This document shows, one piece after another, positions 26,952-35,367 of a stretch of DNA of 64,000 nt (positions are counted from its first letter, which is position 1; every line of letters starts with the position of its first letter). The position numbers and the translations under genes were made by a program. Below the pieces are notes generated by a model. The model did no database searches. It was not told where the DNA came from and saw only the letters and a list, made by a program, of their open reading frames with translations. Origin of the DNA: an uncultured Cellulosilyticum sp. (GTDB taxonomy: Bacteria > Bacillota > Clostridia > Lachnospirales > Cellulosilyticaceae); contig CAKVCL010000017.1 in the NCBI GenBank assembly GCA_934725855.1, positions 7,646 through 71,645 on the forward strand, read 5' to 3'.

Positions 26952-28706
26952 CTAGATTCTTTTTTTCTCCTCGTAGTGCGTATGTAAAAGCTCATGCGCC
27001 TTATGACTCAGTGGTTCTTTTAAATAGCTTTCATAAAGCTGTTTAACGGATGCATTTTCATGCGCTTTACGAATCACCTTATTTTGATCTTCTTCATATA
27101 AAGCCTGTTGTCTTTTCTTTAGAAGGTCACTATTGCCATGGTGATAAGGTTGACCAGCTCCACCAATACAACCTCCAGGGCAAGCCATCACCTCGACTGC
27201 ATGGAAGTTTCTTGGATTACCTACTTTAATTTCCTCCATGATTGCTCTTGCATGACTTAGTCCATGAACAATCGCCACATTGAGGGTGGTTTCACCCATT
27301 TGAACCTCTGCCGTCTTGATGCCATCCCATCCTCTAACGGCTTCAAATTCTAGCTGTTCTAATGTTTTTCCGGTTACTTTTTCATAAGCCGTACGCAGCG
27401 CAGCTTCCATCACGCCTCCTGTTGTGCCAAAAATCACACCAGCCCCCGTAGATTCTCCTAGTGGCGCATCAAATGCTGCCTCTTCTAATGAATTAAAATC
27501 AATATTGCAAGCTTTAATAAGCCTTGCCAGTTCTCTTGTGGTAAGCACTAAGTCCACATCATCCCCAAATTCAGCCCGCTTTGCCTCATACTTTTTAGCC
27601 ACACAAGGCATCACTGATACAACGACTAGTGATTTAGGCTCGATATTCATTTTCTGTGCAAAATAAGTTTTGGCAATCGCCCCAAAAATTTGTTGGGGTG
27701 AGCGGGCAGTAGAAGGCAAATCCAGTAAGTCTGCATAGTTTGTTTCAAAGAAATTCACCCAAGCTGGGCAACAGCTTGTTAAGATAGGTAATTTCACCTC
27801 TGCTGACCCATTAGCCACTTTTGTTAATCTATCTAAAAGCTCATATCCCTCTTCCATAACCGTTACATCTGCTGCAAAATCTGTATCAAATACATAATCA
27901 AACCCTATTTGTTTTAGAGCACTTACCATTTTCCCTGTTACCAAAGTCCCTGGTGGTAAGTCAAAGGCTTCACCTAATGCGGCTCGCACAGCCGGCGCCA
28001 CTTGTACAATCACCGTTTGATTCGGATTCATTAAAGCTTTTTTCACTTCATCAAGTGATTCATGCTCTGTAATAGCCCCTGTTGGACAAACGGCCATACA
28101 CTGCCCACACTGAACACATTTTGTTTCTTCTAATTGAAGATCAAATGCTGGTGCGACCACCGCTTCAAAGCCTCTATTTACTGCTGAGAGTGCCCCCACA
28201 CTTTGTACCTCATGACACATGGTTTCACATCGTCTGCACATGATGCACTTATCCATATCTCTTATAATGGCATAGCCTCTGTCCTTTTTATAAGTGGACT
28301 TTGCGCCCTCTTTTCCTATTTTGACTTCGCGAATACCTAAACGCTCAGCCATCTTTAATAATTCACAATCTCCTAACTTACTACAACTCAAACAATCTTT
28401 TGGATGATTGGATAAAATAAGCTCTAAAATGGTTTTTCTAGATTCTATCACACGAAGCGTATGCGTCTTTACCACCATGCCTTCCGTAACGGGTGTGGCA
28501 CATGCTGGTGCAAGATTTCTTCTGCCTTCTACCTCAACGACACAAATGCGGCAGGAGGCTGTTTTATTTTCCATTTGGGTATCATGTAAATTTAAGTAAC
28601 ACAAAGTTGGGATTTCAATTCCAATGCTTTGGGCTGCTTGTAAAATGGTACACCCCATTTCTACTTCACCCACTTTTCCATCAATCGTTAATTTCACTTG
28701 TGACAT
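26952..28706 (-). CDS. hydA: NAD-dependent [FeFe]-hydrogenase catalytic subunit HydA
   Basis: This 584-residue group A trimeric-type catalytic subunit carries, in order, a [2Fe-2S] domain (TLCYLN ... CRICVVEV ... PACATPV), a His-ligated cluster segment (HPKDCLSCSKLGDCELL), two [4Fe-4S] motifs (CIMCRRCETMC; CVQCGQCMAVCP) and the H-cluster with canonical signatures TSCCPAW, MPCVAKKYE and ACPGGCIGGAGQP. The C-terminal small-subunit-like helix region (KKRQQALYEED) is fused. It reduces protons to H2. It lies 11 bases after hydB, in the hydC-hydB-hydA order of the NADH/ferredoxin electron-bifurcating (or -confurcating) hydrogenase of Clostridia. Confidence 0.96.
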   Translation of the reverse strand: MSQVKLTIDGKVGEVEMGCTILQAAQSIGIEIPTLCYLNLHDTQMENKTASCRICVVEVEGRRNLAPACATPVTEGMVVKTHTLRVIESRKTILELILSNHPKDCLSCSKLGDCELLKMAERLGIREVKIGKEGAKSTYKKDRGYAIIRDMDKCIMCRRCETMCHEVQSVGALSAVNRGFEAVVAPAFDLQLEETKCVQCGQCMAVCPTGAITEHESLDEVKKALMNPNQTVIVQVAPAVRAALGEAFDLPPGTLVTGKMVSALKQIGFDYVFDTDFAADVTVMEEGYELLDRLTKVANGSAEVKLPILTSCCPAWVNFFETNYADLLDLPSTARSPQQIFGAIAKTYFAQKMNIEPKSLVVVSVMPCVAKKYEAKRAEFGDDVDLVLTTRELARLIKACNIDFNSLEEAAFDAPLGESTGAGVIFGTTGGVMEAALRTAYEKVTGKTLEQLEFEAVRGWDGIKTAEVQMGETTLNVAIVHGLSHARAIMEEIKVGNPRNFHAVEVMACPGGCIGGAGQPYHHGNSDLLKKRQQALYEEDQNKVIRKAHENASVKQLYESYLKEPLSHKAHELLHTHYEEKKRI

Positions 28707-28717
28707 ATGCCTTCCCC

Positions 28718-30592
28718 CTATTCTCTAATAATCGCACCAAAATGGCATTTACTCATGCAGGCCCCACATTTTATACATTGACTTGTGTCAATATGATGTT
28801 GACTCTTTACCGTTCCTGAAATAGCGCCTACAGGGCAAACTCTACGACATGCTGTACACCCTTTACACTGCTCCGTAATACGATATTGTAACAAGGCACT
28901 ACACTGACCTGCTGGACATTTTTTATCACGCACATGCGCAATATACTCGTCTTTAAAAATTTTAAGTGTCGAAAGAACAGGATTAGGTGCCGTTTGCCCT
29001 AGCCCACATAATGCGGTGTCTTTAATTGTCTCACTAAGCGTTTCTAAGGTTTCTAAATCCTCCATGCAGCCTTTACCCATCACAATTTTATCTAAAAGCT
29101 CTAAAAGACGTTTGGTGCCGACACGGCAAGGGGTGCATTTTCCACAAGACTCTTCTGCTGTAAATTCCAAATAGAATTTAGCAACCGCTGGCATACAATC
29201 GTCCTCATCCATTACAATCATCCCACCAGAGCCCATCATAGACCCTTTTGCCAAAAGGTTATCAAAATCAATCGGCGTGTCCAAATCCTTTTCGGTCAGG
29301 CACCCTCCAGAAGGTCCACCCGTTTGAACGGCCTTAAATCGTTTTTCCCCTTTAATGCCACCACCAATATCAAAAATAACTTCTCTTAATGTGGTTCCCA
29401 TAGGCACTTCAATCAGGCCGACATTGTTAATCTTCCCTGCTAGTGCAAAAACCTTGGTGCCTTTAGATTTCTCTGTTCCAATCTGACTAAACCAATTAGC
29501 CCCCTTTAAGAAAATGACAGGTACATTGGCAAAGGTTTCGACATTATTGACATTAGTTGGTTTGCCCCAATAACCACTTGCTGCTGGAAAAGGTGGCTTA
29601 GTGGTTGGCTCTCCACGTTTGCCCTCCATGGAATGAATAAGTGCAGTTTCTTCACCACATACAAACGCCCCTGCACCAAAGCGGATTTCAATATCAAATG
29701 AAAACGCTGTGCCTAATATATTTTGACCTAATAAGCCATAAGCTCTTGCAGACTCAATCGCACCTTCTAATCGTTTGACAGCTAGCGGATATTCTGCACG
29801 TATGTAAACTAACCCCTTGGTTGCCCCAATGGCATAACCACAGATTGCCATGGCTTCCACAATTGAATGAGGATCCCCTTCCAAAATGGAACGGTCCATA
29901 AATGCACCAGGGTCTCCTTCATCTGCATTGCACACCACATATTTTTGATCAGCTGCATTTTTAGAGGCAAACTCCCACTTAATACCTGTAGGGAATCCAC
30001 CACCGCCACGCCCCCTAAGTCCTGAGGCTTTTACCTCATTAATGACTTCTTGTGGCGATAAGCCAAGTACTTTGCTTAGTGCCTCGTAGCCATCTTGAGC
30101 GATATATTCCTCAATGTTTTCTGGATCAATGGCGCCACAGTTCCTTAAAGCCACACGCATTTGCTTTTTATAAAAATCCATATGCTTAGAATCTGAAACA
30201 TGTTGTTTCGTTTTAGGATCTTGATACAACAAGCGCTCGACTTTTTTCCCTTGAACAATATGCTCCTCAACAATTTCTCTAGCGTCTTCAGGTTTGACCT
30301 GCACATAAAAGGTACAATCAGGTAAAACTTTAACAATCGGTCCCTTCTCACAAAATCCAAAGCATCCTGTTTTAACCACTTGAACGTGTTCCTTTAAACC
30401 CACTTCTTCAATGATCCCATTAAGATTTGCCGCAATTTCTTCTGACCTGGATGAAATGCACCCTGTGCCCCCACACACCAAAATATGCATCATGCCCTCC
30501 GATGCATCACTTTTCTTTTCCCTTAATGCAATCCCCCCTTTAACGTGGTTTCTTAAAGCTTGTAAGGCTTCTAAGGACATTATTTTTGGCAT
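28718..30592 (-). CDS. hydB: NADH-binding flavoprotein subunit HydB (NuoF-like)
   Basis: The 624-residue subunit has an N-terminal thioredoxin-like [2Fe-2S] domain (GGTGCISSRS ... TGCFGFCEKGP), the NuoF FMN/NADH domain (GLRGRGGGGFPTGIKWEF; NADEGDPGAFMDR; GAFVCGEETALIHSMEG), the C-terminal [4Fe-4S] site (ESCGKCTPCRVGT) and two added ferredoxin clusters (CKGCTACRRVCP; CIKCGACMSKC). This fused build is typical of bifurcating hydrogenases, where NADH and reduced ferredoxin are handled at one flavin. It lies 14 bases after hydC and 11 before hydA. Confidence 0.96.
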   Translation of the reverse strand: MPKIMSLEALQALRNHVKGGIALREKKSDASEGMMHILVCGGTGCISSRSEEIAANLNGIIEEVGLKEHVQVVKTGCFGFCEKGPIVKVLPDCTFYVQVKPEDAREIVEEHIVQGKKVERLLYQDPKTKQHVSDSKHMDFYKKQMRVALRNCGAIDPENIEEYIAQDGYEALSKVLGLSPQEVINEVKASGLRGRGGGGFPTGIKWEFASKNAADQKYVVCNADEGDPGAFMDRSILEGDPHSIVEAMAICGYAIGATKGLVYIRAEYPLAVKRLEGAIESARAYGLLGQNILGTAFSFDIEIRFGAGAFVCGEETALIHSMEGKRGEPTTKPPFPAASGYWGKPTNVNNVETFANVPVIFLKGANWFSQIGTEKSKGTKVFALAGKINNVGLIEVPMGTTLREVIFDIGGGIKGEKRFKAVQTGGPSGGCLTEKDLDTPIDFDNLLAKGSMMGSGGMIVMDEDDCMPAVAKFYLEFTAEESCGKCTPCRVGTKRLLELLDKIVMGKGCMEDLETLETLSETIKDTALCGLGQTAPNPVLSTLKIFKDEYIAHVRDKKCPAGQCSALLQYRITEQCKGCTACRRVCPVGAISGTVKSQHHIDTSQCIKCGACMSKCHFGAIIRE

Positions 30593-30606
30593 ATCACTTT
30601 CCCCCT

Positions 30607-31098
30607 TTATTCATACTCACTTAGGATTTTTTTAACTTCCTCTTCTGAACCGATACGCCCATAAACCTTATCCCCAATAAGCGCTACAGGTGCTAGACCA
30701 CATGCCCCTACACATCTTAGGGCATCTAGTGAGAATTTACCGTCAGGTGTTGTTTGACCGATATCAATGCCTAATTCTTTTTTAAATGCCTCAATGACTT
30801 TATTGGCTCCTCTTACATAACAAGCGGTTCCTAAGCAAACAGAAATTGGATACTTTCCTTTAGGCTCCATACTAAAAAAAGAATAAAAACTTACCACCCC
30901 ATATACCTTGGATGCTGGCACGTCCAATTTCTCTCCTACAAATATTTGCACGTCCTTGGGCAAATAGCCAAAAATACTTTGTGCTTTATGGAGTACTGTA
31001 ATCAGCGCCCCTTTTTTATCAGGCAGCGTTTCAATAAACTGATTCAACTCTTCATACATTTTTTCCACAACTTGATTACAACATCCTTCACATCCCAT
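30607..31098 (-). CDS. hydC: [2Fe-2S] subunit HydC (NuoE-like)
   Basis: The 163-residue thioredoxin-fold [2Fe-2S] protein feeds electrons between HydB and HydA. The four cluster ligands are in CLGTACYVRGA and CVGACGLAPV, with a helical N-terminus (GALITVLHKAQSIFGYLP). It heads the hydCBA operon. The N-terminal CEGCCNQ Cys trio is an addition outside the standard fold. A GGGGAAT ribosome binding site precedes the ATG. No [FeFe] maturation genes (hydEFG) occur in the window. Confidence 0.95.
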   Translation of the reverse strand: MGCEGCCNQVVEKMYEELNQFIETLPDKKGALITVLHKAQSIFGYLPKDVQIFVGEKLDVPASKVYGVVSFYSFFSMEPKGKYPISVCLGTACYVRGANKVIEAFKKELGIDIGQTTPDGKFSLDALRCVGACGLAPVALIGDKVYGRIGSEEEVKKILSEYE

Positions 31099-31205
31099 CT
31101 TTATTCCCCTTTCTGCATTTCATACGCCGTGTATCTTTATACTATATGACATGACTTCATAATTTATGTGACAAGATGACTGCTTTAGTTTTTAAAATTG
31201 GGCAT

Positions 31206-31277
31206 AAAAAAGGTGCTAATAAGCTGGCACAGTAGATTATTTTTCATCTCATCTATCTATCACTGCTTTTTAGCACT
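31206..31277 (-). terminator. Long-stem terminator downstream of the AlbA_2 gene
   Basis: On the minus strand GTGCTAAAAAGC pairs with GCTTATTAGCAC, with further pairing inside (CAGT...ATCTACTG), and is followed by CCTTTTTTATG. It lies about 100 bases after the stop at 31374 and before hydC. Confidence 0.6.
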
Positions 31278-31373
31278 CTATTTATAACTATACATTCTAT
31301 TTTAATCCACTTTAATTGACTAAGCTTTAGAGTTACCCTCTATTGTATAAGCTCTTATCTTACTTGGCATCTT

Positions 31374-32492
31374 TTATAAATACTCCTTGGTTCCTGGTAA
31401 GGTGACTTGATAAATCCCTTCAAGTGCATCCGTTTCCACTTGTATGCCTCCTCTATCTTCAAATAATATTTTTGTTTTTTCTAGTCCGATTCCTAGATGA
31501 AAACCATCAGGTTGCTGCATCATCAGCATTCTTGAATAAAGCCATGGATTGACACGCCATCTAGATACCTTTTGCCCATAAATCTCATGACTCATCGGAT
31601 TAGACACCACAATTTTTTCCTTACTAATAAGCACCTGAATGTATTGACCATTATTCCAATAGCTTCTATGAATCATCGCATTGGTCACTACCTCAATGAG
31701 TCCCTCTAAAGGATAACTTTTAGGTAAAACTTGAAGCATATGCTCTTTAAAACGTTGAAGCATCGTTTGAATATTTCCTTCAATGCCCATCGTTTCCCCT
31801 TCATACCCTACTTCTAATATGGCCTGTGGGATAAAATCTTGTGGGCGTTTTCCTAGAAGCAATAGCCCTCCATAGGTTGGGGCATACTCCTCTTTTTCCA
31901 AGTCACAAGCAATCATCCCCATACTACAAAGTAACATTTGTTTTTGAGCCGAATTTAAATTCAATACGCCCGTGTACTGCTTGACCATTTCTACATCAAA
32001 ATCAGCCAAGCTACTCCCTCTACAAGGTACATTTTCAAAACTCAGCATCCCAAATTGTTGGAGCATATTAGCCACCTCATGACGATTGGCTTTATCCGTC
32101 GTCGACCCTCTTCGAATATAAAACGCACCGGTTTGAATGAGTTGATGGGGCACCTGCATACTTTTAAAAATGGTGACTACCCCAATCTTTTTATGATCCA
32201 CCTCTAATAAGTCAAAGCGCACCGGAACAGGAGGCGTAGCACGATTAGCAATCATCTGTTGAATGCGCTCTTCCACATGCTCTGGAATATCTTTAAGCCC
32301 TACAATGCGCCTTGTTTGATCTTCTACACCAAAAATAATATAGCCACGTCCCCCTGCTGTATTGGCAATTGCAATCACATCTTTCACAAATTCCTTTTTC
32401 TCAGATTCTAATTCCAAATGGAGTTCTAATTTAAAGTCTAATTTAAAGCCTTCATCATTTTTCAATAACTGACGTAATTTATGTAAATTCAT
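31374..32492 (-). CDS. AlbA_2 (Schlafen-type) domain ATP-binding regulator-like protein
   Basis: The 372-residue protein starts with an AlbA_2/AAA_4 domain (KLDFKLELHLELESEKKEFVKDVIAIANTAGGRGYIIFGVED) and a PVRFD...GVVTIFKS segment, then a C-terminal region resembling the GHKL-like ATP-binding part found in this family (EVVTNAMIHRSYW; VSNPMSHEI; GIGLEKTKILFEDRGG). Such proteins are usually called putative transcriptional regulators or ATP-dependent helicase-related, but their role is not established. It is single and divergent from the DUF4397 gene across a 190-base AT-rich region that probably holds both promoters. Confidence 0.85.
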   Translation of the reverse strand: MNLHKLRQLLKNDEGFKLDFKLELHLELESEKKEFVKDVIAIANTAGGRGYIIFGVEDQTRRIVGLKDIPEHVEERIQQMIANRATPPVPVRFDLLEVDHKKIGVVTIFKSMQVPHQLIQTGAFYIRRGSTTDKANRHEVANMLQQFGMLSFENVPCRGSSLADFDVEMVKQYTGVLNLNSAQKQMLLCSMGMIACDLEKEEYAPTYGGLLLLGKRPQDFIPQAILEVGYEGETMGIEGNIQTMLQRFKEHMLQVLPKSYPLEGLIEVVTNAMIHRSYWNNGQYIQVLISKEKIVVSNPMSHEIYGQKVSRWRVNPWLYSRMLMMQQPDGFHLGIGLEKTKILFEDRGGIQVETDALEGIYQVTLPGTKEYL

Positions 32493-32683
32493 AGGTCTTT
32501 CTCCCCCCTAGCATCATTTTGGGTATCCCTTTTGTCTAACTCTATTGTAATCTATTTCCTGTTTATTTTATATAGTATATTTTGTATATTTTGATAGATG
32601 ATTTACACAAAAATCATTTGATATTTTTTACTTTTTAACAACATATACTCCATTAGAACCTTTTGTTTGTAAAGGAAGTCCTT

Positions 32684-33325
32684 ATGTTCTTTTTTAATCA
32701 AGTTACTTTCCAAGCTGAATCTTACCTACGCTGTTTTCATGCCCTACCAATTTCTGAAAGTCTGGATATTTATATTGACGAGCAAAAATGGGTCAAAGAT
32801 TTTTTATATGAAGACTTTAGTGAGTATCTTCCCCTCACTCCTGGCAATCACCAAATGACCTTATGCTATCACGGGCAAGAAGAACCGTTTTATAAACGGG
32901 ATTTTTGGATTGTCAAACATAAAATTTACACCCTCATTCTTGCGCCTCTCCCTGGCACCCAAACCCCTAATGCCTATTTAGTCAATGAACCGCCTAAAGC
33001 CATCCCTGAAAATCATTTCTTACTCCGAGTTGCTAACTTCAGCCAACTTTTTGAACCTTCTTCACTTCAACTGATAGACATTAAGCCTTACTTCAAAAAA
33101 GTCCCCCTAAGACAGTGTGGTCATTATCTTGCTTTTGAGCCTACAACCTGCTGCATTGAATGGTTTTCACCTAATCTCCAAGACCCCTTTCTCACCTCAC
33201 CCCCACTTCTCTTTAAAGTCACACGCTACTATACACTCTACCTCATTGGTGGAACACCTCAATATCCACTTAAATGTATTCAAACCATTGATGCAAATTC
33301 TTTTTTGCAGTTTCCAAAAGATTAA
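32684..33325 (+). CDS. DUF4397 domain protein, cytoplasmic form
   Basis: This is the only plus-strand protein gene I trust in the window. Residues about 12-125 show the DUF4397 pattern: AESYLRCFHALPISESLDIYID, then EDFSEYLPLTPGNHQMTLCY, IYTLILAPL and FLLRVANFSQLFEPSSLQLID. DUF4397 is a beta-sandwich repeat usually found in exported or spore-coat-like proteins; here the 213-residue protein has no signal peptide. AAAGGAAG lies 5 bases before the ATG at 32684, so an upstream TTG at 32663 is not used. Many Pro, Phe and Tyr residues are consistent with a beta-rich fold. A spore-coat or envelope role is speculation. Confidence 0.75.
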   Translation: MFFFNQVTFQAESYLRCFHALPISESLDIYIDEQKWVKDFLYEDFSEYLPLTPGNHQMTLCYHGQEEPFYKRDFWIVKHKIYTLILAPLPGTQTPNAYLVNEPPKAIPENHFLLRVANFSQLFEPSSLQLIDIKPYFKKVPLRQCGHYLAFEPTTCCIEWFSPNLQDPFLTSPPLLFKVTRYYTLYLIGGTPQYPLKCIQTIDANSFLQFPKD

Positions 33326-33350
33326 ATCTTCCAGTTTCTAAATTTAAAAC

Positions 33351-33387
33351 AAGGCTAGGCAGTAGTCTTCCTCTACTGTCTAGCCTT
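33351..33387. terminator. Shared terminator between convergent genes
   Basis: AAGGCTAGGCAGTAG pairs with CTACTGTCTAGCCTT around a 7-base loop between the plus-strand DUF4397 gene and the minus-strand flavin reductase. The minus-strand tail is TTGTTTTAAATTT; the plus-strand tail is weaker. Confidence 0.75.
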
Positions 33388-33401
33388 ATGGGATTGAAAC
33401 C

Positions 33402-34085
33402 TTATTTTTTCTTTTTATATTTGTTTTTATTTCCTTTTGGATTCAAAAAAGTCTCCTTTGTTTCTCTTTTCTTTTGAGATTTTAAATGCTTTGAAACTTC
33501 TTTTGCTTTTTTCTTCTTACTAATGGAATAGCCAAACGTCCCAAGTTCCTTGCCTGTTTCTAAATAACTCCCATGAGAATAGGCAATTAACCCTGTTTCA
33601 TTCAGTTCAAATTTGCCCTTTTCATTCATATATTGTTCATCCACGTAAACTGCCTTAACACTCGCAATAAACATATGGTGGGAACCAAGCTCCTTAATTT
33701 CTACCGTTTCACAAACAATGCTCACTGGACTTTCTGCAATCATCGGACAATGATAGTCTTCATCACGTTCTATCGTTAATCCCATTTGGGCAAATTTATC
33801 TAGGTCACGCCCACTTTTAACCCCGCAAAAATCGGTAGCAAACACCAAATCTTTTGTCGTTAGGTTAATGACAAAAACGCCTGTTCTTTTAATGATATCA
33901 TAAGAATGTCTAGTAGGCCTTAAAGAGATATACGTCATAGGTGGATTCGTACAAATGGTGCCTGTCCAAGCTACCGTGACAATATTAGCAACCGCTTCAT
34001 CTCCACAGCTCACCATCACAGCAGGCAAAGGATAAATCATATTTCCTGCTTTCCACTTTGTTTTTTGTAATTTATTTTTACTCAT
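33402..34085 (-). CDS. Flavin reductase family (FMN-binding split barrel) protein
   Basis: The 227-residue protein has an FMN-binding split barrel: AGNMIYPLPAVMVSCGD, TVAWTGTICTNPPMTYISLRPTRHSYDII, TGVFVINLTT, FCGVKSGRDLDKF and SHHMFIASVKAVYVDE. It may reduce free flavin or act on another flavin-linked redox reaction. The last 40 residues are very basic (KKKKAKEVSKHLKSQKKRE ... KYKKKK), an unusual tail that may bind nucleic acid or acidic partners. The frame extends upstream to a TTG at 34121, but the promoter at 34130-34158 would then leave almost no leader, so the ATG at 34085 is likelier. Its ribosome binding site is poor, so the start is not certain. Confidence 0.85.
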   Translation of the reverse strand: MSKNKLQKTKWKAGNMIYPLPAVMVSCGDEAVANIVTVAWTGTICTNPPMTYISLRPTRHSYDIIKRTGVFVINLTTKDLVFATDFCGVKSGRDLDKFAQMGLTIERDEDYHCPMIAESPVSIVCETVEIKELGSHHMFIASVKAVYVDEQYMNEKGKFELNETGLIAYSHGSYLETGKELGTFGYSISKKKKAKEVSKHLKSQKKRETKETFLNPKGNKNKYKKKK

Positions 34086-34129
34086 ACCTTGATAGTCAAT
34101 CCCTTCAAACACATTAGTCAATATTTCTT

Positions 34130-34158
34130 ACTATAACAGTTATGGTTAAAAAAAACAA
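34130..34158 (-). promoter_or_regulatory. Promoter of the flavin reductase gene
   Basis: TTGTTT (34158-34153), a 17-base spacer and TATAGT (34135-34130), with TGT directly before the -10. It sits within the short gap after the nitrogenase-like operon, so the two units are transcribed separately. Confidence 0.55.
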
Positions 34159-34167
34159 GCATTATAT

Positions 34168-35367
34168 TTATGCGTTATAGATTTGTTGTACCATCCATAG
34201 CACCCCTCTTACACCTACAAATGGCGTATATGGGAATGTAAGCACTGTGCTTAAGTTGGGATTAGAAACTTGCACAGCTTTCTTAGCTTGATTTTTCATT
34301 TTTAGTGTGGGTTCATCTGCTAGCAATAAGTAGAGTGGCCTTTCTTTTAAGTAAAGCATACGTTCTTTTTCACTATAGCCGGTTTCAATCGTTTCTCCCT
34401 TGACTTGATGAATTACTTGCAACTTATCTACTGATAGTCCAAACTCTTCTAACATGGCTTTTAATCCTATTGTTGTATCAAAATCCGCATAAATGGCGCA
34501 GTCTTTTGTTCCTGTATAACCAAAGAATTTGCGTTTAATCTGCATGCAGTAGCTTCTAAGTTGTGCTATTTCAGCATTAAATACCGCTTGGTTTAAGGTC
34601 CAAGAGCTTACTTTGGCAATAGCATTTACAAATTCTGTTGTGCCTGCTATGCCATATGGCTTCTTATAAACATATGGGATGCCATACTTTTCTTCCATCC
34701 ATCTTGCTGCTGGAAGGGCTTCTCTTCTAAGTACAATGTTTAAGCGAGCTGCTGCTGCTTTTTCTAAACTTTCGATAGTGGAAGGTGCTGTAAAGACTGC
34801 TTCTATCTCTTTGTCAAAGTAGGCTTTCATCATCCGCTTTACTTCATTCAAATCGGATGCAAATTGGAACTGATCCACATTGCAACCTAAAAGGTTATAA
34901 GTTTCTCTTTTCTGGGCTACTGGTTTTACAAAAGTTTTTGCAATTAGTAAAAGGGCTTCTTCTACTCCTTTTGCATAGTCTCCCTTAAACCCACCTATCT
35001 CTAGTGGAATCAATTTAGCCCTTACTTCTGATTGAAGGACATCACAAGTTGCTTTAACATCTGCACCAATAATGGATGCGATAGATGAGGAAATGACAAA
35101 AATGTATTTAGGTGCTACATTTTCATCTAGCTCAATAATGGCTTTTTCTAATTTATCCATTTTGCCAAAAGTCACGTCTTTTTCTTCCATATGCGTAGAA
35201 TAAACTTTTGCTCCTTCTGTGGCATTTAAGCTCCCAATGCCTTCTACTGCATAGTGAGTTGTTCCTGCTGGACCAAATTCTAAGATACAAGCATCCTCAA
35301 TACTGGCAAGTGTCCATAAAAGCCCCATTCTATCTGATGGAAGTGGCATATATTTATACATTTCCAT
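34168..35367 (-). CDS. Nitrogenase-like component 1, NifK-like subunit without canonical P-cluster Cys
   Basis: This 399-residue protein has the nitrogenase component 1 (NifD/K, BchN/B, CfbD) fold: FGPAGTTHYAVEGIG where nitrogenases have GPxGC, then FVISSSIASIIGADV where they have STCxxxxIGDD, and GYTGTKDCAIYAD in the C-terminal domain. By eye all three P-cluster Cys positions are replaced (the C-P-L position, T in GPAGT and S in SSSIASIIG). One Cys (DACILEF) lies 9 residues before the GPAGT Thr. AAGGAGG lies 8 bases before ATG 35367; the gene overlaps the end of the NifD-like gene by 14 bases. It should form a heterotetramer with that subunit. Substrate unknown. Confidence 0.85.
   Translation of the reverse strand: MEMYKYMPLPSDRMGLLWTLASIEDACILEFGPAGTTHYAVEGIGSLNATEGAKVYSTHMEEKDVTFGKMDKLEKAIIELDENVAPKYIFVISSSIASIIGADVKATCDVLQSEVRAKLIPLEIGGFKGDYAKGVEEALLLIAKTFVKPVAQKRETYNLLGCNVDQFQFASDLNEVKRMMKAYFDKEIEAVFTAPSTIESLEKAAAARLNIVLRREALPAARWMEEKYGIPYVYKKPYGIAGTTEFVNAIAKVSSWTLNQAVFNAEIAQLRSYCMQIKRKFFGYTGTKDCAIYADFDTTIGLKAMLEEFGLSVDKLQVIHQVKGETIETGYSEKERMLYLKERPLYLLLADEPTLKMKNQAKKAVQVSNPNLSTVLTFPYTPFVGVRGVLWMVQQIYNA

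Noticed and set aside
31099..31205. Rex-like operator upstream of hydC (TTGTCACATAAATTATG)
   Set aside because: The match to the TTGTTAA-TTAACAA consensus is too poor to claim; the promoter there could not be defined either.
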